Positions 8,402 to 16,961 of a stretch of 64,000 bases of DNA are shown here, one piece after another. The notes under the pieces are model-generated. The model was not told the DNA's origin. It did no database searches and saw only the letters and a list, made by a program, of their open reading frames with translations. The number at the start of each line of letters is the position of its first letter. The first letter of the stretch is position 1. The translations under genes and the position numbers were made by a program. Source of the stretch: Symplocastrum torsivum CPER-KK1 (GTDB lineage Bacteria > Cyanobacteriota > Cyanobacteriia > Cyanobacteriales > Coleofasciculaceae); contig JAHHIF010000011.1 in the NCBI GenBank assembly GCA_019358875.1, positions 1-64,000 of the forward strand. Direction: 5' to 3'.

Positions 8402-9529
8402 ATGAACTTAAGCGACAAGCAACCACTGATACATCAAGCGCAATACGCAAAGATGTTACGTCCTCTCCTTCCTACTGAAGCATTTGCTCCTGACCCGAAT
8501 AAGTTGATTATTCTGTTCATTAATCTGGCAATTTTGATACTCGGTTGGGCGATCGCAGCAGATTTAGATCGCTGGCAGCCAAGTCTTTTATGGCTATATT
8601 TACCTCTAGCTATAGTCATGGGCAATAGTGTTATTGTCTTGCTATTTAGCTCTCATGCTTTAATGCACGGTAGCGTCATTAAAAATTCTTGGTTGATTCA
8701 GACTATTGGCTTGCTGGGGTTAACACTCTGGTGGATGCCACCAACCTTATGGAAAGTAATTCATAATCGAGAGCATCACACTAAAACTAATTCTTTAGCT
8801 GATCCCGATCGCAATTATTTGTATGAGCAACCAAAAACATGGGGGAAGTGGATTCAGGATTTATTCGTACCCTCTTCTGAAGTCAATCCTCTAGGGCTAA
8901 TAGTAGGCATGCCAACCTCATGGGGAGTACATGGTTTTCGCAATCTCACCTCTGTCCTGTTATTTAATCGCAAATCTGCCAATTATGTTCCTGCTGCTTT
9001 TACGGTTAGTGATAAAGAATATTGGGCAATTGCTAAGGAGTTTTTGATAATCTTAGCGATTCACCTTAGTATTATCGCCTATTTGGAATTTGATTTAACA
9101 AAACTTCTACTTAGCTATTTCCTCCCGATTGGAATTGGCTATGCTGGAGGAATGTTTTATATTTTTACAAATCATATGCTTTGCCAGATGACTAGCACTA
9201 ATGACCCGCTAGTCAACACTATTTCTTTGCGAGTTCCTAAACTATTTGATCAACTGCATTTAAACTTTTCCTATCATACAGAACATCACATTTTTCCAGG
9301 AATGAATTCTGATTATTATCCAATGGTTCAAGAACTATTGAAAAGTCAGTATCCTGAGCGATTAAACTTATTGGATGCTGGGGATGTTTGGCGATTGCTC
9401 ATGCAAACTCCTCGGCATTATCAGAATGACGAGACTTTCACAGATTGGTCAGGAGAAAAGGCTGTTCCCTGTCCATTGAGCCAGGAAGCTAAAGGTTTGA
9501 TAAAGCCAAACGGGATTGATTGTACCTAA
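8402..9529 (+). CDS. fatty-acid-desaturase-superfamily membrane enzyme
   Basis: A 375-residue di-iron membrane enzyme. The histidine boxes are HALMH (residues 85-89), HNREHH (121-126) and YHTEHH (291-296), with hydrophobic segments before, between and after them (about 35-55, 62-83, 98-115, 210-230, 238-262). The family covers acyl desaturases, carotenoid ketolases/hydroxylases and related hydroxylases; the sequence is not one of the standard desA/B/C/D or crtR types I recognise, so the substrate is open. AAGAGG lies six bases before the ATG. The gene is flanked by unrelated genes and gives no pathway clue. Confidence 0.8.
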   Translation: MNLSDKQPLIHQAQYAKMLRPLLPTEAFAPDPNKLIILFINLAILILGWAIAADLDRWQPSLLWLYLPLAIVMGNSVIVLLFSSHALMHGSVIKNSWLIQTIGLLGLTLWWMPPTLWKVIHNREHHTKTNSLADPDRNYLYEQPKTWGKWIQDLFVPSSEVNPLGLIVGMPTSWGVHGFRNLTSVLLFNRKSANYVPAAFTVSDKEYWAIAKEFLIILAIHLSIIAYLEFDLTKLLLSYFLPIGIGYAGGMFYIFTNHMLCQMTSTNDPLVNTISLRVPKLFDQLHLNFSYHTEHHIFPGMNSDYYPMVQELLKSQYPERLNLLDAGDVWRLLMQTPRHYQNDETFTDWSGEKAVPCPLSQEAKGLIKPNGIDCT

Positions 9530-9685
9530 ACACTATCGATAGCCTACCGCTACGAGAGCTTTTTTACTGCCTAGACATCCTCTTGCCTGAACGTTGAGCG
9601 CAAAACAAATTGCTCTCTTGGCTCATGCTTCGATGGTAGATCTTTAAAACTTTGTCTCGCCAGTAGCACCCTGTTAATCTTCTTG

Positions 9686-11362
9686 CTAGAATGTGTTGAG
9701 GTGTCTAGATCTACGGCTAAAAACAAACCACGATAATCCAGCACACCCCAACAAAACTGGTGTTAACCAATCCCCCCAGCGCACATATAAAGTCTGCGTT
9801 TGCCGCCGATAAACCGTATGTGCATGGATTTCATAGGAATTAATTCCAGAAATCCATAGGGTTCTGCCATGGGGGTCAACAATGCCAGAATAACCAGTAT
9901 TCGTTGCTCGAACTGCCCACCTATCTGTTTCAATTGCCCGCATCACATCCTGGGCATGATGCTGGGCTGGCATTGTTTCACTGTAGTGGGCATTGTTTGA
10001 GGCAGTAAGAATGAACTGACCACCAGCCGCCGCCTGACGTCGGAAATGTTTTGCAAACGCTGACTCATAACAGATACCGACAATTGCCCTACCCAAAGGA
10101 GTCTCAAAGATTTGGGCTGGCTTACCCGCAACGAGATGAGCATCTAAAGGAGAAAGTCGGTTAACCAGACCTCCCAAAAACTGCTCAAACGGAATATACT
10201 CTCCCAAAGGCACCAACTTCACCTTGTCGTAGCGGCTAACTGTCTTACCTGTGCCTCTAACAGTAAACAAGCTATTGGTAATGCTACGTCCCTCTTCTCC
10301 AAAGCCTCCTACCCAGGCAAGAACACCCTGATCCAAAATAGCTGAATAGAAGGAACTTTGAGTGCGAACCTGCTCACTCCATGAGAAAGGCAAAGCCGTC
10401 TCAGGAGTTAGAACTGCATCAACACCTTCTGCTGCCAAAGCCTCGTAGCCAGTTGTATATCCTTCAATTGCTCGACGCCAACCAGCCGGAAATAGCTTAA
10501 TTCTGTTGGGAATATTGCCTTGAATAATCCCTACTTTCAGTGCAGCTTGGGGTGCTTGAACTAATGGGCGACTGTACAGACTGAAGCCAATGAGGTGCAA
10601 GAGAATCAGTAGCCCTAGTGCCATGCTTATGTAGGTGATGGGGCAATAGGGCGATGAGGTGATGGGGTGATGGGGTGATGGAGTTGCTGACTTGCCTAGA
10701 GATTGGTAAAAAATTTCTCTCTTGTTTCCCTTTTGGCTTACTCGTTCTCGCCCTTGTTCTCTGCTGTGCTGGTAGCTAATCCAAGCTTCAGCAATTAAAC
10801 CATTGACAGCAACAATTGCTGCTGTCACCGTTGTCGGGCCAGACAATTGACCCAAGTGCAAAATTATTAGGTTATGAGGGCTTTGAGTATAGGATAGAGA
10901 ACTCCACCACAAGGAACCAGAACTCCAAAGAGCCTCTAAGCTACACCAGAGTGCTGTCCCGATGAGTACTCGAATCACAGCTAAGAGCTTAGATTTTTGA
11001 TTGAGCCAAAATAGAAAACCTGCCCAGATTGCAACCAAGGCAGCGCCCCAGAGGGTGATAAATATCCAGCAAAAAAGTGCGATCGCAATACTAGCAAGCC
11101 ACGGCACCCCCATCCAGTCCATCGGGTGAACGCCAGTAATCCAAAACAACGCCAACCCATGGTAGCCAATGCCCCAAAGCAAACCGTACAAAGCACATTG
11201 GCGAAGCTTCTGACCATTAGCTACGGCAAACCATAAGGGAACTAGAGCAATCCAAGCTAAAGGCCAAGCCTCTACAGGTGCTGGTGTCAGCCCCATCAGG
11301 ATGCCACCAAATACTGACAAAAGTAAGAGGCACACCTGCCAAAGTCGCTGTGAGATTTTCAT
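9686..11362 (-). CDS. lnt: apolipoprotein N-acyltransferase
   Basis: Transfers an acyl chain to the N-terminal Cys of lipoproteins at the periplasmic face of the cytoplasmic membrane. About 558 residues from the ATG at 11362 (MKISQRLWQVCLLLL); a 48-residue upstream extension is not hydrophobic and is rejected. An N-terminal half of about six to seven membrane helices is followed by a carbon-nitrogen hydrolase domain with the triad E321 (LTPETALPF), K380 (YDKVKLVPLGEY) and C431 (GICYESAF), then a final helix. A 50-residue hydrophilic insert just before the last helix of the N-terminal bundle is encoded by heptamer-like repeat DNA (10634-10682), an oddity compared with typical Lnt. Confidence 0.92.
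   Translation of the reverse strand: MKISQRLWQVCLLLLSVFGGILMGLTPAPVEAWPLAWIALVPLWFAVANGQKLRQCALYGLLWGIGYHGLALFWITGVHPMDWMGVPWLASIAIALFCWIFITLWGAALVAIWAGFLFWLNQKSKLLAVIRVLIGTALWCSLEALWSSGSLWWSSLSYTQSPHNLIILHLGQLSGPTTVTAAIVAVNGLIAEAWISYQHSREQGRERVSQKGNKREIFYQSLGKSATPSPHHPITSSPYCPITYISMALGLLILLHLIGFSLYSRPLVQAPQAALKVGIIQGNIPNRIKLFPAGWRRAIEGYTTGYEALAAEGVDAVLTPETALPFSWSEQVRTQSSFYSAILDQGVLAWVGGFGEEGRSITNSLFTVRGTGKTVSRYDKVKLVPLGEYIPFEQFLGGLVNRLSPLDAHLVAGKPAQIFETPLGRAIVGICYESAFAKHFRRQAAAGGQFILTASNNAHYSETMPAQHHAQDVMRAIETDRWAVRATNTGYSGIVDPHGRTLWISGINSYEIHAHTVYRRQTQTLYVRWGDWLTPVLLGCAGLSWFVFSRRSRHLNTF
10634..10682 (-). repeat. heptamer-like repeats (GGGGTGAT type) inside lnt
   Basis: Imperfect tandem units of the form GTGATGG/GGGTGATG run through the coding sequence of lnt, giving Pro-His/Pro-Ile-rich residues (SPHHPITSSPYCPIT). 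Such units normally lie between genes in cyanobacteria. The frame is preserved, so the insert is tolerated in a loop of the protein. Confidence 0.65.
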
Positions 11363-11574
11363 TAGCTTTTCCCGCCTGGAGACCCCATTCTTGATTCTTC
11401 CGTCAACAGCCCCACCTATAAAGGGATGGGGCTTGTCCCTAACCGAAGTTATCGGTTGAGACAATAGGCGCATTGACTGACACCCTAAGTTTAAGAAAGT
11501 CTTCACGAATTCGGAAGGAATTCTTTAGGTCTAGTCTTAAGAGCGTTAGCTAACAAGCAACATCCTAACTGGAC

Positions 11575-12012
11575 TCAACAACTCAGGTAACGACGAAGCA
11601 GCACCTCAAGCTCATCAACAAGATAAGGCTTACTGACATACTCATTGCAGCCTGCCGATAAAATACGCTCTCGATCTTCTACTCTTGCCATCGCCGTCAC
11701 CGCAATCACTGGAATATTTACGGTTAGAGAGTTTTCCCGGAGGCGATGGACAACTTCCATGCCGTCTAAATCGGGTAACATCATATCCAGCAAGATGAGA
11801 GACGGTGTCTGATGTTGCGCTAAGTCTAGAGCCGTTTGACCATCCGCAGCCGTGATAATCGTGCAACCAAGTTGCTCAATTAAGAAGGAAAGAAGTAACA
11901 AATTGTCTTCATTGTCATCGACAACCAAAACTAATTGCTGTTGAGCAGCAGACTGATCAGTACTGCTGATGGGACGTTCCATATCCAAGTTCTGCTCCTG
12001 GGAAGTCATCAT
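11575..12012 (-). CDS. receiver-only (CheY-like) response regulator A
   Basis: A single REC domain of about 120 residues after a 20-residue Gln/Ser-rich lead. Visible are the acidic pair (VLVVDDNEDN), the phospho-acceptor Asp in LILLDMMLPDLDG, the Thr in IPVIAVTAMA and the Lys in YVSKPY. There is no output domain, so it presumably passes phosphate on or acts by protein contact. ATG at 12012 or 12009 are both possible; an in-frame TTG at 12018 is less likely. It is a close paralogue of the regulator at 12877 and both share an upstream hairpin element. Confidence 0.9.
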   Translation of the reverse strand: MMTSQEQNLDMERPISSTDQSAAQQQLVLVVDDNEDNLLLLSFLIEQLGCTIITAADGQTALDLAQHQTPSLILLDMMLPDLDGMEVVHRLRENSLTVNIPVIAVTAMARVEDRERILSAGCNEYVSKPYLVDELEVLLRRYLSC

Positions 12013-12043
12013 AAACAAAGCGAGACAATCCTCAACAGGAAAA

Positions 12044-12107
12044 TGGACAAGGCATTCACCAAGCGGCAGTGAGGCGCTTGGTATAGACTGGCTTGTATTT
12101 AATCTGT
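12044..12107 (-). promoter_or_regulatory. conserved leader element upstream of regulator A
   Basis: On the minus strand this reads ACCAAGCGCC..ACTGCCGCTTGGT, an 8-bp perfect stem (12058-12065 with 12075-12082), followed by TGCCTTGTCCA. The same structure and flanking bases recur upstream of regulator B at 13386-13447. It ends about 30 bases before the start codon, so it may be a structured 5' leader, an operator, or a relic of gene duplication. Confidence 0.5.
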
Positions 12108-12363
12108 GCTGATTCTAAGTTGATGGATTTTATTGAGATTTATTAACTAAATCCCTGTCTGAAGACATATCTTAACTTTAAATCGACAAAAATATAAATT
12201 TTGTGGCAAAAATCAGCTAATTGCTGAGTTTCTATCCCAAAAGCATGAAATTCCATTAATTTAGCTTGTTACCTCACTAACAATCAAGTGTGAAGCAAGG
12301 ACGAATGAAAACTCTCATCCTTTGCCAGCAGCAGATAACTCTTAGGGCGGCGGCAAGCACTCT

Positions 12364-12402
12364 CGTAGAAAATCGCCAGAAAGTCTTCGACGATTTTCTA
12401 CG
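12364..12402 (+). other. 12-bp perfect hairpin between regulator A and the DUF2294 gene
   Basis: CGTAGAAAATCG (12364-12375) pairs perfectly with CGATTTTCTACG (12391-12402) around a 15-base loop. No T tract follows on either strand. It lies 84 bases before the DUF2294 start codon and could be part of its 5' region. The rest of the roughly 470-base gap is AT-rich with no other clear element besides the leader of regulator A. Confidence 0.5.
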
Positions 12403-12485
12403 GCTCAGAGCAGTTACGCACAAATTGTTGAATAATTTTAAAATATGCCTTTAGATTGTTTTAGTCCTTTTAAGCAACCCCTTGT

Positions 12486-12887
12486 ATGAACTACGAGTCT
12501 TCAAAGCCTACGCGAGGGCAGCTAGAACGTTTGCTTTCTCAACGGCTCCAGGGTTTATACCGTGAGCAGTTAGGACATCAGCCTAGTAAGGTAACCTGTC
12601 AACTCTTTGATGAGAAGCTGGCAGTTATTGTCGAAGACTCAATTACGCCGCCTGAGCAATTGTTAGCGAACACAGGTCAAGTTGAGTTAGCCCAAAAAGT
12701 TCGCTCAGACTTGGATAAGGCAATCCAACCTCAGCTAAAAGCGCTGATAGAGGAAGTCCTGAGTGTTGGTGTCCTAGATCTTCTGAGCGATGCCACACTG
12801 GAAACGGGGCGTACTGGCATCATTGCTGTCTTGGATATCACTCCAGAAGTTCGTAATCCTGAGGCGATTCCTAAAATTAAGAAATAG
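12486..12887 (+). CDS. DUF2294-family protein
   Basis: A 133-residue soluble protein. The stretch GQLERLLSQRLQGLYREQLG near the start, KVTCQLFDEKLAVIVEDSIT, and the later LSDATLETGRTGIIAVLDI follow the DUF2294 family, whose function is unknown and which is frequent in cyanobacteria next to signalling genes. Its 3' end overlaps the convergent regulator B gene by 11 bases. No RBS is evident at the ATG. Confidence 0.8.
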   Translation: MNYESSKPTRGQLERLLSQRLQGLYREQLGHQPSKVTCQLFDEKLAVIVEDSITPPEQLLANTGQVELAQKVRSDLDKAIQPQLKALIEEVLSVGVLDLLSDATLETGRTGIIAVLDITPEVRNPEAIPKIKK

Positions 12888-13335
12888 CGACCTTTTGGCA
12901 GAGATGGCGCTGAACTGTGGCTTCAATATCTTCTATGAAGTAGGGCTTGATAATGTAATCATTGAAGCCTGCTTTTAGAAGACGCTCTTGGTCTTCTTTG
13001 AGCGCTAAAGCTGTAACCGCAATCACAGGAATCGACTTAGTACTGCTGTCTTTCCGAAGCTGAGTTACAACCTCAATGCCGTCCATGTAAGGCATGAGGA
13101 CATCTAGCAGAATTAAATCGGGTTGATACGTTTGAGCGAGTAAAAGCCCTCTCATTCCATCAGTCGCAGTTACCACAATGCAACCAAGCGGCTCTAGTGC
13201 GTAAGCTAAAAGCAGCAAATTGTCTTCGTCATCATCAACGACCAAAACTAACTGTTGTGTGGCGCTGGAAAGTTGAGTGCCAACAACACTGAGAAGCTTT
13301 TGCTCATAAAAAGGGGAAAATTCCAAATTACCCAT
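12877..13335 (-). CDS. receiver-only (CheY-like) response regulator B
   Basis: 152 residues: a 30-residue lead and one REC domain with VLVVDDDEDN, phospho-acceptor Asp in LILLDVLMPYMDG, Thr in IPVIAVTALA and Lys in YIIKPYF. No output domain. It is clearly paralogous to regulator A (same SSATQQLVLVVDD-type entry, same CIVVTATDG-type second strand), so the pair probably arose by local duplication with the DUF2294 gene between. AGGATG at the start gives an AGG very close to the ATG. Confidence 0.9.
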   Translation of the reverse strand: MGNLEFSPFYEQKLLSVVGTQLSSATQQLVLVVDDDEDNLLLLAYALEPLGCIVVTATDGMRGLLLAQTYQPDLILLDVLMPYMDGIEVVTQLRKDSSTKSIPVIAVTALALKEDQERLLKAGFNDYIIKPYFIEDIEATVQRHLCQKVAIS

Positions 13336-13385
13336 CCTACCCTCAGGGAACTCCTACGACGGTCACGTTCCTCTTACCCTAAGAG

Positions 13386-13447
13386 TGGACGAGGCACTCT
13401 TCAAGCGGCTGTACGGCGCTTGTTATTGGCTGGTTCGTAGTCAATCC
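13386..13447 (-). promoter_or_regulatory. conserved leader element upstream of regulator B
   Basis: The minus strand reads ACAAGCGCCGTACAGCCGCTTG and then a TGCCTCGTCCA block, matching the leader of regulator A in both stem (CAAGCG / CGCTTG) and flanks; weaker similarity extends on the other side (GGCTGGTTCG against GACTGGCTTG). It lies 50 bases from the start codon, against about 30 for regulator A. Confidence 0.5.
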
Positions 13448-13750
13448 GCCAGGTCGTCAAGTCTTTGCTTTGGGTTTAAGGAAAAACCTCTTCAAGCTAG
13501 CAGGGCTGCCTTTGCATTCGTCATTGTAGTGCAAATCTATAACAAAATAAAGAATTGTTTAAGAATTGCTACCTTTGCAAAAGTATTTGCTGAAGCCTAT
13601 TTTACAGAACTTGTAACAACCTTGACGGTGTGAGTTTTGTGAGAGCATCTGTAAAGCAATCTACATAATCCAAGGCTTTGAATGTTGTATGCACAGTAGA
13701 CTGGGAGAGCAAGGTTAGTCCCATATACTTTGGGAGTGGAGAGCGAGGCA

Positions 13751-15118
13751 ATGGGTATCGCCACGATTAACCCAGCAACCGGGGAAACACTAAAAACATT
13801 TGAACCACTTAGCACAGAATTAATTGAAGCTAAGTTAGCACTGTCGCAACAGACATTCGAGCAATATCGTAAAACACCAATGAGCCAAAGAGCGGCATGG
13901 CTCTACAAAGCGGCTGAGATTTTAGAGCGTGATCAGGTTCACTTCGGTGAGATCATGACGACTGAAATGGGTAAAACCATTAAAAGTGCGATCGCGGAAG
14001 TCCAGAAGTGCGCCTTAGTTTGCCGCTACTATGCTGAACACGCCGCAGAGTTTCTCGCTGATGTGAGTGTCGGCACTGATGCCAGCCAAAGCTTTGTGCG
14101 TTACCAACCACTTGGAGCGGTTCTCGCCGTCATGCCGTGGAATTTTCCCTTTTGGCAGGTGTTCCGCTTTGCAGCCCCTGCTTTAATGGCGGGAAATGTG
14201 GGTTTGCTGAAGCACTCTTCTAACGTACCGCAATGCGCGTTGGCGATCGAGGACGTGATTACAGAAGCCGGATTTCCAGAGGGAGCGTTTCAAACATTAC
14301 TCATCGGTGCCAGCCAAGTTGAAGCAATTATTAATGATGAACGGGTTAAAGCCGCAACCTTAACAGGGAGTGAGCTTGCGGGTGCCAGTCTAGCGGCAGC
14401 AGCAGGTAAGCAAATTAAGAAAACTGTCTTAGAACTAGGGGGAAGTGACCCCTTTATTGTCCTAGAAAGCGCTGATATAGAGGCAGCCGTTGCAACGGCT
14501 GTTACCGCACGGTTACTCAATAATGGTCAATCCTGTATTGGGGCAAAACGGTTTATTCTCGAAGAGTCGATAGCTGATGAATTTGAGCGACGCTTCCTTG
14601 AGAAATTCCAGACTCTGAAAGTCGGCGACCCAATGGATGAGAATACGGATGTGGGGCCACTAGCAACTCCCGACATCCTCGAAGACTTGGATAAGCAAGT
14701 GCAAGAGTGCATAGAAAAAGGATCAAAAGTTCTGATTGGCGGACAGCGATTAAGCGATCGCCCTGGTAACTTCTACCCACCAACAATTTTGGCAGACTTC
14801 CCACCAGGAACCCCAGCAGACCAAGAGGAGTTCTTTGGTCCCGTAGCACTCCTGTTTAGAGTTAAGGACATTGATGCAGCGATTGAACTCGCCAATTCAA
14901 CACTTTTTGGATTAGGCGCGAGTGCCTGGACAACCGATGAACAGCAAGCACATCGCTTAATTGATGAACTCGAAGCCGGGGCAGTCTTTATCAATGGTTT
15001 AGTTAAGTCTGATCCGCGTCTACCTTTCGGCGGAACCAAGCGTTCTGGATATGGGCGAGAGTTAGGGATTCAGGGCATCCATGAATTTGTCAACATCAAA
15101 ACAGTCTGGGTGAAGTAA
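13751..15118 (+). CDS. gabD: NAD(P)-dependent succinate-semialdehyde dehydrogenase
   Basis: Oxidises succinate semialdehyde to succinate. A 455-residue aldehyde dehydrogenase starting [12 protein letters not shown] at the ATG 13751, preceded by GAGCGAGG; an upstream TTG at 13730 is in frame but less likely. The general base E228 lies in LELGGSDPF and the nucleophile C262 in [20 protein letters not shown] is the cofactor-site motif. The following gene, 107 bases on, encodes a ThDP enzyme matching the 2-oxoglutarate decarboxylase of Synechococcus 7002. The pair converts 2-oxoglutarate to succinate, replacing the 2-oxoglutarate dehydrogenase complex. Family known; substrate inferred from context. 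Confidence 0.92.
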   Translation: MGIATINPATGETLKTFEPLSTELIEAKLALSQQTFEQYRKTPMSQRAAWLYKAAEILERDQVHFGEIMTTEMGKTIKSAIAEVQKCALVCRYYAEHAAEFLADVSVGTDASQSFVRYQPLGAVLAVMPWNFPFWQVFRFAAPALMAGNVGLLKHSSNVPQCALAIEDVITEAGFPEGAFQTLLIGASQVEAIINDERVKAATLTGSELAGASLAAAAGKQIKKTVLELGGSDPFIVLESADIEAAVATAVTARLLNNGQSCIGAKRFILEESIADEFERRFLEKFQTLKVGDPMDENTDVGPLATPDILEDLDKQVQECIEKGSKVLIGGQRLSDRPGNFYPPTILADFPPGTPADQEEFFGPVALLFRVKDIDAAIELANSTLFGLGASAWTTDEQQAHRLIDELEAGAVFINGLVKSDPRLPFGGTKRSGYGRELGIQGIHEFVNIKTVWVK

Positions 15119-15225
15119 TAGAGGCTGCTTTGCGAGGAATTGAAATTGGGGCTAGGGTTGAGATACTAGCTAGCCCCAAAGATGCCTTTGGCAGCGAAAC
15201 AAATAAATATTCAGGGAGATTAATA

Positions 15226-16878
15226 ATGGGCGAAATGAACACAGCAGAACTGTTGGTGCATTGCCTAGAAAACGAAGGTGTGGAGTATGTTTTTGGATTG
15301 CCTGGGGAAGAGAACCTGCATGTCCTAGAAGCGCTTAGACATTCTTCCATTCAATTCATTACAACTCGTCATGAACAGGGCGCAGCCTTCATGGCAGATT
15401 TGTATGGACGCTTAACGGGTAAGGCAGGAGTATGCCTTTCGACATTGGGCCCAGGCGCGACTAACTTAATGACTGGCGTTGCTGATGCCAACCTGGATGG
15501 GGCACCACTAGTGGCAATTACGGGTCAGGTTGGAACAGACAGGATGCACATTGAATCGCACCAATACTTAGATTTGGTCGCAATGTTTGCACCTGTAACA
15601 AAGTGGAACGCTCAAATTGTTCGCCCTAGTAATACAACAGAAATTGTCCGGAAAGCGTTTAAAATCGCTCAAAGCGAAAAACCGGGAGCGGTTCACATTG
15701 ATTTGCCCGAAAATATCGCGGCAATGCCCGTAATTGGTCAACCGCTCACCAAAGATAGTCGAGAAAAAACCTATGCCTCTTTCCGTAGTTTAGGCAAAGC
15801 CGCTGTCGCTATTTCTAAATCAAAAAACCCCTTAATCCTGGTAGGAAATGGAGCAATTCGTGCGAGTGCTGGTGAGGCACTGACAGAATTTGCAACCCGG
15901 ATGAATATTCCTGCTGTGAATACCTTTATGGGGAAAGGTGTCATTCCCTACACCCATCCTCTATCGCTTTGGACGGTAGGATTGCAACAGCGCGACCATA
16001 TCAATTGTGCTTTTGACCAAGCCGATTTGATCATTGCGGTTGGTTATGACTTAATTGAATATTCACCGAAAAAGTGGAACCCACAGGGCAATATTCCGAT
16101 AATTCATATCGGAGCAGAACCCGCAGAGATTGATAGTAGTTACATTCCCTTGGTGGAAGTGGTCGGTGATATTTCTGACTCGCTTAGTGAAATTATGAAG
16201 CAGGCAGATCGACAAGGCAAACCGACACCATCTGCCGTTGAATTACGAGGGGAAATCCGGGAAGACTACGAACAATATGCCAACGATGAAGGCTTTCCGA
16301 TTAAGCCACAAAAACTAATTTATGACTTGCGACAGGTCATGGGGCCAGAGGACATCATCATTTCCGATGTTGGCGCTCACAAAATGTGGATAGCACGTCA
16401 TTATCATGGTGAGCGTCCGAATACCTGTATTATCTCCAATGGCTTCGCCGCAATGGGCATTGCGCTACCAGGAGCAATAGCAGCAAAACTTGTGCATCCT
16501 GATCGGAACGTTGTTGCTGTTACGGGCGATGGGGGCTTCATGATGAATTGCCAGGAACTCGAAACAGCATTACGGGTAGGAACCCCATTCGTCACCTTGA
16601 TTTTTAATGACGGTGGCTATGGTTTGATTGAGTGGAAGCAACAAAATCACTTTGGCGTAGGTGAATCAGCGTTCGTTAAATTTGGCAATCCGGATTTTGT
16701 CAAATTTGCCGAAAGTATGGGATTAAAAGGCTACCGTGTGACTTCCACTGCTGATTTGATTCCTACTTTGAAAACAGCACTCGCTCAAGATGTCCCAACA
16801 GTAATTGATTGTCCAGTGGACTATGGCGAAAATCTCCGCTTTACCCAAAAAGCTGGGGATTTAAGTTGCAAGATGTAA
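15226..16878 (+). CDS. ThDP-dependent 2-oxoglutarate decarboxylase (acetolactate-synthase-like)
   Basis: 550 residues from the ATG at 15226, which follows GGGAG; an in-frame TTG at 15130 would add an unconserved stretch. N-terminal ThDP domain with catalytic E50 in RHEQGAAFMADLYGR and STLGPGATN; central domain about residues 190-330; C-terminal ThDP-binding GDG at 434-436 followed by NDGGYG. Proteins of this type are often labelled acetolactate synthase, but the tight pairing with gabD is the arrangement of Synechococcus 7002 A2770/A2771, shown to decarboxylate 2-oxoglutarate to succinate semialdehyde. It lacks an adjacent ilvH-type small subunit, supporting this reading. Confidence 0.85.
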   Translation: MGEMNTAELLVHCLENEGVEYVFGLPGEENLHVLEALRHSSIQFITTRHEQGAAFMADLYGRLTGKAGVCLSTLGPGATNLMTGVADANLDGAPLVAITGQVGTDRMHIESHQYLDLVAMFAPVTKWNAQIVRPSNTTEIVRKAFKIAQSEKPGAVHIDLPENIAAMPVIGQPLTKDSREKTYASFRSLGKAAVAISKSKNPLILVGNGAIRASAGEALTEFATRMNIPAVNTFMGKGVIPYTHPLSLWTVGLQQRDHINCAFDQADLIIAVGYDLIEYSPKKWNPQGNIPIIHIGAEPAEIDSSYIPLVEVVGDISDSLSEIMKQADRQGKPTPSAVELRGEIREDYEQYANDEGFPIKPQKLIYDLRQVMGPEDIIISDVGAHKMWIARHYHGERPNTCIISNGFAAMGIALPGAIAAKLVHPDRNVVAVTGDGGFMMNCQELETALRVGTPFVTLIFNDGGYGLIEWKQQNHFGVGESAFVKFGNPDFVKFAESMGLKGYRVTSTADLIPTLKTALAQDVPTVIDCPVDYGENLRFTQKAGDLSCKM

Positions 16879-16881
16879 TGA

Positions 16882-16946
16882 GTTGTTAGTTATTTGTTAT
16901 TGGTTGTTGGGAATATGAAAATTACAGACAACCAATAACTAACAAC
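16882..16946. repeat. imperfect inverted repeat of TTGTTAGTTATT-type sequence
   Basis: GTTGTTAGTTAT and ATTGGTTGT (split by a five-base TTGTT) pair with ACAACCAATAACTAACAAC at 16928-16946. The units resemble the short tandem repeats common between cyanobacterial genes. It fills the gap between the decarboxylase and exonuclease III genes; no T tract follows the right arm. Confidence 0.6.
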
Positions 16947-16961
16947 AAGTAACGAAATATA

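Noticed and set aside
11363..11506. 48-residue N-terminal extension of lnt
   Set aside because: It is hydrophilic and unlike Lnt, whose first membrane helix starts right after the chosen ATG at 11362.
15130..15225. TTG start giving a longer 2-oxoglutarate decarboxylase
   Set aside because: The added 32 residues are not typical of the family, and the ATG at 15226 has a proper GGGAG ribosome binding site.
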